Assembly: GCA_018902755.1 (NCBI GenBank)
Contig: JAHIQI010000031.1
Span: forward strand, 1 to 45,732
Length of the DNA stretch: 45,732 nt
Direction: 5' to 3'
From: Pseudomonadota bacterium
Lineage (GTDB): Bacteria > Desulfobacterota > Desulfarculia > Desulfarculales > Desulfarculaceae
The position numbers and the translations under genes were made by a program. Positions 39,561 to 45,732 of this stretch are shown here, one piece after another. Below the pieces are notes generated by a model. The model searched no databases, had not been told where the DNA came from, and was given only the letters and a program-made list of their open reading frames with translations. The first letter of the stretch is position 1, and each line of letters starts with the position of its first letter.

Positions 39561-41408
39561 ATGAAATTCAAGCCTTCCATCTTCTATAAGCTGCTCTTGT
39601 TCATCCTGCCGTTGGTGGTGCTGCCCACCGCGGTGGTGGGCTACTTCTCCATCCAGGCCTCGGTGGAGCGGGTGAACCGCCTGGTGCGCCAGGAGCAGAT
39701 GGTGCAGGTGGAGGCGGCGGCCAAGAAGATCGACGACGTGCTGCATTCCTGCCGTATCGACCTGGCCACCATCACCGGCCTGCCACTCATCGAGGAGTAC
39801 AACCTGGCCCGCTCCTTTCGCCTCAAGGCCGAGGCGGGTTTCAACCGCGACAACATCGTGCGCCTGTTTCAGGACTTTCTGGCCCGCACCCCCTACTACT
39901 GGCAGCTGCGCTACGTGGACGCCTCGGGCCGGGAGCTTATCAAGGTGCGCCGGGGCCAGAGCGACCCGCCCCTGGGGCGGGTCGCCGCCTCGCTCTTGGA
40001 GGCCGCCCGCCGCCCGGTATCCGGCGGGGTTTTCTTCTCCTCTCTGCAACAGGCGCCCGAGCTGGGCGGCCTGGTCATGCACTGCGCCCGGCCCACGGAC
40101 AGCCCCTGGGACCGCTTCACCGGCCTGGTGGTCATAGACCTGGACTTCGCGCGCATCACCCAGATGGTGCGCGATATCAAAGTGGGCCAGTTGGGCTACG
40201 CCTTCCTGGTGGATCAGAGCGGCCGCAACATCGCCCACCCCCACGCCCAGCCCTATGAGCTGGGGCCGGAGATAGGGCCGGACAGCCTGCGCCGCCTGCT
40301 GTCAGACATGATGTCCGGGGGCACCGGCTGGCGCACCTACCGTTTCCAGGGCGAGGAAAAGGTGGCCGCTTTCGCCCCCATCCCCTCCCTGCACTGGTCG
40401 GTGGCCGCCACCATCCCGGTGAAGGAGTTCCGCCAGGAGGCCGACGCCATCCAGGACCGGGTGATCCAGGTCATGGTCATCGCCCTGATCCTGGCGGCCA
40501 CCGGGGTTAGCATCCTTTCCTACAACCTGCTCAAGCCGGTGCGCAGCCTGGCCGCTGCCACCGAGCGCCTGGCTGCCGGGCAGTCGGCCCACGAGCTGCC
40601 GGTTACCTCCCGCGACGAGCTGGGCGAGCTGACCCGGGCCTTCAACCGCATGAGCCGCAACCTGGAGCGAACCCAGGCCGAGCTGGTGCGCAGCGAAAAG
40701 CTGGTCTCCCTGGGGCGGCTCAGCGCGGGCGTGGCCCATGAGATAAGAAACCCGCTGAGCGCCATGCAGGGGGCCATGGTCCACATGCAGCGGCGGCGGC
40801 CCGAAGACCCTCTCATCAATGAGTATGGCAAGATCGTCTGCGAGGAGATCGAGCGGCTCAACCGTTTCGTCACCGAGTTCCTCTACTTCGCCCGCCAGGC
40901 CCCGCCACAGCCCATGCCCACCGACCTTAACGCCCTGGTCAAGTCGGTGCAGACCCTGTTTATGGCCGAGGCGGCCAAGCGCGAGATACGCTTCCACGAC
41001 CTGTTGGACGAGACCCTGCCCTTGGTGATGCTGGACCCCCACCAGATCGAGCAGGTGCTGGTCAACCTGCTCATCAACGCCATGGACGCCATGCCCCAGG
41101 AGGGTGGCTACGTCACCTTCAGCACCACCTGGCAGCGCCCGGCCCCCGGCGTGGAGGGCCAGGTGCGCCTGGCCGTGGAGGACAACGGCTCGGGCATCAC
41201 CCCGGAGCAGCAGGCCAGCATCTTCGACCCCTTCTTCACCACCAAGGACGCGGGCACCGGCCTGGGACTCACCCTGAGCCTGGGCATCGTGCAGGGCCAC
41301 GGCGGTGAGCTGGAAATCCGCAGCCTTCCGGGGCAGGGGACCACGGCTATAATAAAGTTGCCCTACAGACCGGCGCCGCAAGCAAGCCAGGAGGAGCCAG
41401 TTGGATAG
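39561..41408 (+). CDS. Membrane sensor histidine kinase (Cache-HAMP-HisKA)
   Basis: About 615 aa from the ATG at 39561; an in-frame TTG at 39528 would add eleven residues. Transmembrane helix 1 (FYKLLLFILPLVVLPTAVVG) is followed by a ~270-residue periplasmic dCache-like sensor (WQLRYVDASGRELIKVRRGQ, LGYAFLVDQSGRNIAHPH, then HWSVAATIPVKEF). Helix 2 is VIQVMVIALILAATGVSIL. After a HAMP linker (RDELGELTRAFNRMSRNLER) come the HisKA with H393 (VAHEIRNPLSAMQG) and the ATPase domain (NLLINAMDAM, DNGSGITPEQQASIFDPFFT, GTGLGLTLSLGI). It overlaps the NtrC-type regulator gene by eight bases, so they form one two-component system. It probably senses an extracellular organic or amino acid, perhaps through the binding protein encoded next. 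Confidence 0.94.
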   Translation: MKFKPSIFYKLLLFILPLVVLPTAVVGYFSIQASVERVNRLVRQEQMVQVEAAAKKIDDVLHSCRIDLATITGLPLIEEYNLARSFRLKAEAGFNRDNIVRLFQDFLARTPYYWQLRYVDASGRELIKVRRGQSDPPLGRVAASLLEAARRPVSGGVFFSSLQQAPELGGLVMHCARPTDSPWDRFTGLVVIDLDFARITQMVRDIKVGQLGYAFLVDQSGRNIAHPHAQPYELGPEIGPDSLRRLLSDMMSGGTGWRTYRFQGEEKVAAFAPIPSLHWSVAATIPVKEFRQEADAIQDRVIQVMVIALILAATGVSILSYNLLKPVRSLAAATERLAAGQSAHELPVTSRDELGELTRAFNRMSRNLERTQAELVRSEKLVSLGRLSAGVAHEIRNPLSAMQGAMVHMQRRRPEDPLINEYGKIVCEEIERLNRFVTEFLYFARQAPPQPMPTDLNALVKSVQTLFMAEAAKREIRFHDLLDETLPLVMLDPHQIEQVLVNLLINAMDAMPQEGGYVTFSTTWQRPAPGVEGQVRLAVEDNGSGITPEQQASIFDPFFTTKDAGTGLGLTLSLGIVQGHGGELEIRSLPGQGTTAIIKLPYRPAPQASQEEPVG

Positions 41409-42789
41409 CCCCCGCAAGATATTGGTGGTGGACGACCGCATCAACGCCCTCAAGGTGCTCATGGCCATTTTGGCCGATGAGGGCTACGAAGTGCTCACCG
41501 CCACCAGTGGGGAAGAGGCCCTGGCCCAATACCATGCCCACCCGGACCTGGACGTGGTGCTGGCCGACCTCAAGATGCCGGCCATGAGCGGCCTGGACTT
41601 GTTCCGGCGCATAAGCTACGAAAGCGACGCCCCGCCCTTCGTGATCATGACCGCCCACGCCACGGCCCGCTCGGCGGTGGAGGCCCTCAAACAGGGGGTG
41701 GCCGACTACCTGTTCAAACCCCTGGACTATGAGGAGTTGGCCATCGTCTTGGACAAGGCCATCCGCCAGCGGCGCATGCCCCGGGAGCTGGCCAGCCTGC
41801 GCCGCCGGGTGGAGGCCGAGGGCTCCTTCCACGGCATCATCGGCACCAGCCCGGTGATGACCGAGGTGTTCGACCTGGTGCGCACCGTGGGGCCCACCGA
41901 CGCCTCGGTGCTCATCCACGGCGAAACCGGCACCGGCAAGGAGCTTCTGGCCAGGGCCCTGCACGCCGAAAGCCCCCGGATCGCCGGGCCCCTGGTGTGC
42001 ATCAACTGCGCCGCCCTCACCGAGTCCCTGCTGGAGGCCGAGCTGTTCGGCTACGTCAGGGGAGCCTTCACCGGAGCGGGCGGGGACAAGAAGGGCCGCC
42101 TGGAACTGGCCGACGGGGGCACCCTGTTCTTGGACGAGATCGGCCACATGAGCCTGGCCCTGCAGGCCAAGCTGCTGCGCTTTCTGCAGGAGCGCACCTT
42201 CGAGCCGGTGGGGGGCAACTCTCCCCGGCGGGTGGACGTGCGTCTGCTGGCCGCCACCAACCAGGACTTGGAAGGGCAAATCGAAAGTGGCAAGTTCCTG
42301 GGCGACCTGGTGTATCGCATCGAGGTGATCGGCCTGGACCTGCCTCCCCTGCGCAAGCGCGGCGAGGACATCCCCCTGCTGGTGGATTACTTCGTGGACC
42401 GCATGTCCCAGCGCTACTCCAAGCCGGTCTTGGGGGTAAGCCGCCGGGCCATGCAGGCCCTGATGGAGCACCCCTGGCCGGGCAACGTGCGCCAACTGGA
42501 GAACGTCGTGGCCAGGGCGGTGATCCTGTCCAAGGGCCAGCGCCTGGACCTGGAGGACTTTTCTGACCTTATCGGGGAGGGGGAGCCCGCCGGACCTTCC
42601 AGCGGCGGCATCATCAGCGGCCTACCCGAGGAAGGGGCCACCATCAAGGACATGGAGCGCGAGCTCATCGAAAAAACTTTGGCCCAGTGCGGGGGCAACA
42701 AGAGCCTGGCGGCCAAGCGGCTGGGCATCTCCCGCAAGGGGCTCTATGAAAAATTGGAGCGCTATGGCGTGGCCGACAGCCAGGATTAG
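41401..42789 (+). CDS. NtrC-type sigma-54-dependent response regulator
   Basis: 462 aa. The start is a TTG at 41401 with AGGAGGAG five bases upstream. A receiver domain (D56 in VLADLKMPAMSG; lysine in LFKPLDYEEL) is followed by the AAA+ domain: Walker A GETGTGKE, sigma-54 loop GAFTGA, Walker B GTLFLDEIGHM and arginine-finger region LVYRIEVIGLDLPPLRKRGE. The C-terminus is a Fis-type helix-turn-helix (NKSLAAKRLGISRKGLYEKL). Phosphorylated by the overlapping kinase, it should activate a -24/-12 promoter. The best local target is the one at 44260, in front of the second binding-protein gene. The next gene's start lies inside its 3' end. Confidence 0.95.
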   Translation: MDSPRKILVVDDRINALKVLMAILADEGYEVLTATSGEEALAQYHAHPDLDVVLADLKMPAMSGLDLFRRISYESDAPPFVIMTAHATARSAVEALKQGVADYLFKPLDYEELAIVLDKAIRQRRMPRELASLRRRVEAEGSFHGIIGTSPVMTEVFDLVRTVGPTDASVLIHGETGTGKELLARALHAESPRIAGPLVCINCAALTESLLEAELFGYVRGAFTGAGGDKKGRLELADGGTLFLDEIGHMSLALQAKLLRFLQERTFEPVGGNSPRRVDVRLLAATNQDLEGQIESGKFLGDLVYRIEVIGLDLPPLRKRGEDIPLLVDYFVDRMSQRYSKPVLGVSRRAMQALMEHPWPGNVRQLENVVARAVILSKGQRLDLEDFSDLIGEGEPAGPSSGGIISGLPEEGATIKDMERELIEKTLAQCGGNKSLAAKRLGISRKGLYEKLERYGVADSQD

Positions 42790-44044
42790 GGCCGCGGCCC
42801 TGCTCCTGGTTGGGCTCCTGGGCCTGGCCGGGCCGGGGCTGGCCGCGCCCTTGCCCGAGGCGGTGGTGCTGGGGGTGCCCACCAGCCTCACCTTGCTGGA
42901 GGGGCGCGAGAGCCTCATGGCGGTGCGCCTGGCCGTGGAGGAGATCAACGCGGCGGGCGGGGTGCGCATCGGCGGCCGGCGCCTGCCGCTCAAGGTGGTG
43001 TCCCACGACCTGAGGGGCGCGGCTCTGGGGGTGGCGGTGGAAGACGCCGTGGCCTCCCTGGGACGCTTTTTGGAAAACCCCCGCCTTAGCGCCCTGGTGG
43101 TGGGCCCCTTCCGCTCCGAGGTGCTGCTCAACTCCATGGACCTTCTGGCCAAGCGGGGCATCCCCCTGCTGGGAACCATCGCCATGACCCCGGCCTCCGA
43201 GGCCATGGTGCTCAAGCACCCGGCTTATCGCAACATCTTCCGGGTGGGGCTCAACACCCGCTATCTGGTGGACTACCTCATCAGCAGCATGCACTTTCTG
43301 GAAGAACGCTTCGGCTTCAAGCGGGTCTACATCCTCAACCAGGACGTGGCCTGGGCCCGCACCACCGCCTCCAAGATGATCCGCCTTTTCTTTCGCCGGG
43401 CGGGCTGGCACGTACTGGGGCAAAAGAGCTTCCCCAGCGGGGCGCGGGATTTCTCCCAGGCCCTGGAAGAGGCGCGGGCCCAGGGAGCCCAGGCCCTGCT
43501 GTGCATCTTCGACTCGCCCCACAGCGGCCGCCTGGCCCACCAGTGGCGGCGGCTGAAGGTGCCAGCCCTGCTCTGCGGCTTCGTGTCGCCCCTGGTGGGC
43601 TCAGACGCGTGGCGGGAGTTCGACGGCCAGGTGGCGGGCAGCCTCAACGTCATCTTCGAGCTGGGCAACGTGCCCAGCCGCCGCTATCCCCCGGCCGCGG
43701 CCTTTTACCAGGCCTTCCAGCGCCGCTGGGGCATGAATGTGCAGTCTGGCCACGGCCCGGCCCCCTCCTACGAGGCGGTGTACATCCTGGCCCAGGCCAT
43801 GGAGCGGGCGGGCACTCTGGAGCCCTCGGCCCTGGTCACCGCCCTGGAGGCCACCGACCGCCAAGGCTGCATGGGCCGGGTGCGCTTCCACCCCGACCAC
43901 CAGGCCTACTTCGGCCAGGACCCGAGGCGCGAGGCCCTGGCCGCGGTGATCCAATGGACCCCCCAGGGACAGCGGCGCATCGTGTTTCCCCCGGCCATCG
44001 CCGAAGGGGACATAGAGCTGCCCGCCTTCGTACCTACCCCGTAG
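42764..44044 (+). CDS. Periplasmic binding protein coupled to the two-component genes
   Basis: About 426 aa from the ATG at 42764 (GGAG four to five bases upstream); an in-frame ATG at 42746 is the alternative. Either start lies within the end of the regulator gene (overlap of 26 or 44 bases). The signal peptide is ARIRAAALLLVGLLGLAGPG with cleavage near GLA-APLPEAV. It is a type I (LIV-type) binding protein and a clear paralogue of the next gene, sharing VGPFRSE, PLLGTIAM, NQDVAWAR, FELGNVPS and SGHGPAP. Because it is translationally tied to the kinase and regulator and not to permease genes, it may be the ligand-presenting sensor for the kinase's Cache domain. Ordinary transport is also possible. 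Confidence 0.88.
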   Translation: MAWPTARIRAAALLLVGLLGLAGPGLAAPLPEAVVLGVPTSLTLLEGRESLMAVRLAVEEINAAGGVRIGGRRLPLKVVSHDLRGAALGVAVEDAVASLGRFLENPRLSALVVGPFRSEVLLNSMDLLAKRGIPLLGTIAMTPASEAMVLKHPAYRNIFRVGLNTRYLVDYLISSMHFLEERFGFKRVYILNQDVAWARTTASKMIRLFFRRAGWHVLGQKSFPSGARDFSQALEEARAQGAQALLCIFDSPHSGRLAHQWRRLKVPALLCGFVSPLVGSDAWREFDGQVAGSLNVIFELGNVPSRRYPPAAAFYQAFQRRWGMNVQSGHGPAPSYEAVYILAQAMERAGTLEPSALVTALEATDRQGCMGRVRFHPDHQAYFGQDPRREALAAVIQWTPQGQRRIVFPPAIAEGDIELPAFVPTP

Positions 44045-44166
44045 GTGTTACCTTTGCACACAGCGGGCCCCTGGCCGTTACCAAAAGTTACTTGTCCACT
44101 TAACCCCTCGGTAATCGCTACGAAATAGCTATTTACCCGGTGGGAGCCATGGCCGGATCGCATCGG

Positions 44167-44185
44167 GTGTTACCCATGGTGACAC
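44167..44185. promoter_or_regulatory. Dyad GTGTTACC-CAT-GGTGACAC, putative activator site
   Basis: The two 8-base arms (44167-44174 and 44178-44185) match in seven of eight positions. The centre is about 85 bases upstream of the -24 box. The half-site recurs perfectly at 44045-44052. Position and symmetry fit binding of the NtrC-type regulator encoded at 41401. Inference. Confidence 0.6.
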
Positions 44186-44259
44186 TTTCCTGTGCCGCCC
44201 GGTTGGCCTTACACTATAAAATATAAACAAATCAGCATGTTGACCTGGAAGGCCTGGGA

Positions 44260-44275
44260 TGGACCGCTACTTGCA
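44260..44275 (+). promoter_or_regulatory. Sigma-54 (-24/-12) promoter
   Basis: TGGACCGCTACTTGCA has the invariant GG and GC at the right spacing and the full TTGCA box. It differs from the TGGCACG-N4-TTGC[A/T] consensus at two positions in the -24 box. Transcription should start near 44286. It lies downstream of a two-component system whose regulator is a sigma-54 activator. Confidence 0.82.
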
Positions 44276-44386
44276 TTGATGTGGGCCATCACCCCGCGCA
44301 GCGAGCAGCGGCAGCAGGGGACAGGGGTGGGCGTACTTATTTAGGTATGGGGCACAACGCCCCCACCTTAACGGGGAGGACTGTAG

Positions 44387-45658
44387 ATGAGGAAGTTGAC
44401 CTGCTTGACGGCCATCGCCCTGCTCCTGACCGCTTTGTTCCTGGCACCCACCGGGGCAATGGCGGCGGACAAAATCGTAATCGGGGTAACCACCTCCTTG
44501 AACTTCCTTGAAGGCAAGGAAGCCAACAACTCGGTCAATTTGGCCGTGGAGGAAATCAACAAGGCGGGCGGAGTCAAGGTGGGCGGCAAGATGCTGCCCT
44601 TCGCGGTGGAATCCATAGACATCCGCGACGCCGCTCCAGGCGTGCCGGTGCCCGAGGCCCTGTTGGGCATGGAAAAACTGATCCTGGAGAAAAAGCCCCA
44701 CGCCCTGGTGGTGGGCCCCTTCCGCTCCGAGGCCCTGTTGGCGGGCATGGACATGCTTTCCAAGCACAAGGTGCCCCTGTTGGGCACCATCGCCATGAGC
44801 CCCAAGACCGAGGCCAAGGTCGCCAGCGACCCCAAGTATAAGTACGTGTTCCGCGTCTCCCTGGACGCCAAGTTCTTCGTGGGCTACATCGCGGGCGTCA
44901 TGGGCTTCATGGGCAAGGAGTTCGGCTTCAACAAGGTGTTCATCATGAACCAGGACGTGGCCTGGGCCCGGGCCACCGCGGACATCATGACCAAGATCTT
45001 CAAGGGCAAGCTGAAGTGGGAAGTGGTGGGTCACGAGACCTTCCCCACCGGCGCCAGCGACTTCGCCCCGGCCCTGATGAAGGCCAAATTGAAGGGCGCC
45101 CAGGTGATCATGCCGGTGTTCGACATGCCCCAGAGCGGCATCCTGGTCAAGCAGTGGAAGGCCATGAAGGTTCCGGCGGTCATGGCCGGCTTCATCAGCC
45201 CGCTGACCGGCCCCGGCGCCTGGAAGACCTTTGACGGCAAGATCGGCGGCGCGCTCAACGCCATCTTCGAGCTGGGCAACATTCCCAGCGCCAAGTACCC
45301 ACCCTCCAAGAAGTTCTACGACGCCTACCTGGCCAAGTACGGCAAGCCCCTGGAGGCCGGTCACGGCCCGGCCCCGGCCTACGCTTCGGTGTACCTGCTC
45401 AAGGCGGCCATCGAAAAGGCCAACTCCCTGGACCCCGACGCCATCGTGGACGCCCTCAGGGCCACCGATATGCAGGGGGTGATGGGCCATATCAAGTTCA
45501 CCAAGGGCAACCAGGTGATCTACGGCAAGGACCCCAGCAAGGAAGCCCTGGGCTGCTTCTTCCAGTGGACCGACGACGGCAAGCGGCTCATCGTCTTCCC
45601 CCCGGCCATCGCCGAGGGCAAGATCAAGCTGCCCACCGGCATGAAGTCGGCCAAGTAG
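44387..45658 (+). CDS. LIV-type ABC transporter substrate-binding protein (third system)
   Basis: 423 aa type I periplasmic binding protein. GGGGAGGA precedes the ATG at 44387. The signal peptide ends APTGAMA-ADK. The mature protein starts IVIGVTTSLNFLEGKEANNS and contains VGPFRSEALLAGMD, NQDVAWARATADIM, MPQSGILVKQWKAM and AGHGPAPAYASVYLLKAA. It is a paralogue of the protein encoded just upstream, but has its own sigma-54 promoter and lies where the first gene of a liv operon would be. Permease genes are expected beyond the window end. Its ligand should match that sensed by the adjacent two-component system. Confidence 0.92.
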   Translation: MRKLTCLTAIALLLTALFLAPTGAMAADKIVIGVTTSLNFLEGKEANNSVNLAVEEINKAGGVKVGGKMLPFAVESIDIRDAAPGVPVPEALLGMEKLILEKKPHALVVGPFRSEALLAGMDMLSKHKVPLLGTIAMSPKTEAKVASDPKYKYVFRVSLDAKFFVGYIAGVMGFMGKEFGFNKVFIMNQDVAWARATADIMTKIFKGKLKWEVVGHETFPTGASDFAPALMKAKLKGAQVIMPVFDMPQSGILVKQWKAMKVPAVMAGFISPLTGPGAWKTFDGKIGGALNAIFELGNIPSAKYPPSKKFYDAYLAKYGKPLEAGHGPAPAYASVYLLKAAIEKANSLDPDAIVDALRATDMQGVMGHIKFTKGNQVIYGKDPSKEALGCFFQWTDDGKRLIVFPPAIAEGKIKLPTGMKSAK

Positions 45659-45676
45659 CCACACTGTGATTGCATA

Positions 45677-45732
45677 GCCGGGGGGGGGCCCGGCCAGCCC
45701 CCCGCCGCCCCCCCGCCCCCCGCCCCCCACCC
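45677..45732. other. G/C homopolymer-rich end of the window
   Basis: After the last gene comes a run of nine G (45680-45688), then CCCGGCCAG, then almost only C with scattered G to the end. The first part can fold (G-run with the C-run around 45698-45703) and is where the other two binding-protein genes have a hairpin, so a real terminator may lie here. The last ~30 bases of C-rich low complexity look like sequence decay at a contig end. Treat the exact bases with suspicion. Confidence 0.6.

Larger units (their letters stand above)
44045..44386. other. 342-bp regulatory region before the last binding-protein gene
   Basis: No gene. It holds repeated GTGTTACC-type half-sites at 44045-44052 and 44167-44174, partial copies GTTACC at 44077-44082 and GGTAA at 44110-44114, the dyad at 44167-44185, the sigma-54 promoter at 44260-44275 and a leader of about 100 bases ending with GGGGAGGA before the ATG at 44387. 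An AT-rich stretch (44213-44233) lies between dyad and promoter and could be a bend or IHF-type site. Confidence 0.6.

Noticed and set aside
44267..45730. 487-aa minus-strand open frame reaching the window end
   Set aside because: Antisense of the third binding protein and extends into C-rich low-complexity sequence.
1..45732. CRISPR array, prophage or transposon
   Set aside because: No regularly spaced repeats, cas, integrase, phage or transposase genes found on reading both strands.

Overview
The window is 45.7 kb of high-GC DNA, densely coding, from what looks like a strictly anaerobic member of the Desulfobacterota (former Deltaproteobacteria; a Desulfarculales-like sulfate reducer is my best guess). 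The basis is inference from gene content: a MetF/MetV/HdrA/MvhD methylene-tetrahydrofolate reductase cluster, an ORP (orange protein)-type cluster of NifX-like proteins with ferredoxin-bearing MinD/ParA ATPases, DUF134 and DUF3786 proteins, a LarA racemase and several LIV-type amino-acid ABC transporters. Both ends look like contig ends. The first 76 bases are a perfect fold-back of bases 154-229, and the last ~35 bases are C-rich low-complexity sequence.

Layout. 77-3076 (minus): a TAXI-type TRAP transporter. 3077-4357: an AT-rich intergenic region with a perfect dyad. 4358-6130 (plus): a PAS-PAS-AAA+ sigma-54 activator. Just downstream lies a perfect -24/-12 promoter (6262-6277), with palindromic putative activator sites inside the activator's own 3' end. 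This promoter heads a long plus-strand operon (6325-15226): a small unknown protein, an M20 hydrolase, LivJHMGF, a YgeY-like hydrolase and a class III aminotransferase. Together these read as an inducible system for uptake and first-step breakdown of an amino acid or N-substituted amino acid. A strong bidirectional terminator separates it from the convergent ORP-like operon (15300-19315, minus), which encodes a DUF134-NifX fusion, two ferredoxin-ATPases, NifX, a NifU-like scaffold, an FmdB-type zinc ribbon and a receiver-like protein. A second, stand-alone DUF134 gene follows (19500-19817). The two DUF134 genes share a promoter layout with paired repeats.

20246-30677 (plus) is one compact block. 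It holds a divergent MetF paralogue, a 1011-aa double HdrA, MvhD, MetV and MetF. These run on with short gaps or overlaps into a receiver protein, two ACT-like proteins, a PAS histidine kinase and a receiver-PAS-histidine kinase. The enzymes suggest a flavin-based (possibly bifurcating) methylene-THF reductase of the Wood-Ljungdahl methyl branch. The signalling genes appear to be part of the same transcription unit. The block ends near a 124-nt symmetric hairpin element.

30918-34663 (minus): a DUF3786 Fe-S protein, a PAS-LuxR regulator, a TVP38/TMEM64 membrane protein and a LarA racemase. 34878-39493 (plus): a second complete LivJHMGF set. 39561-45658 (plus): a Cache-HAMP histidine kinase, an NtrC-type regulator, a substrate-binding protein overlapping that regulator gene, then a second paralogous binding protein behind its own good sigma-54 promoter (44260-44275). 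The rest of this third transporter is presumably beyond the contig end. Overall the region is devoted to sigma-54-controlled organic/amino-acid uptake and anaerobic C1 metabolism.
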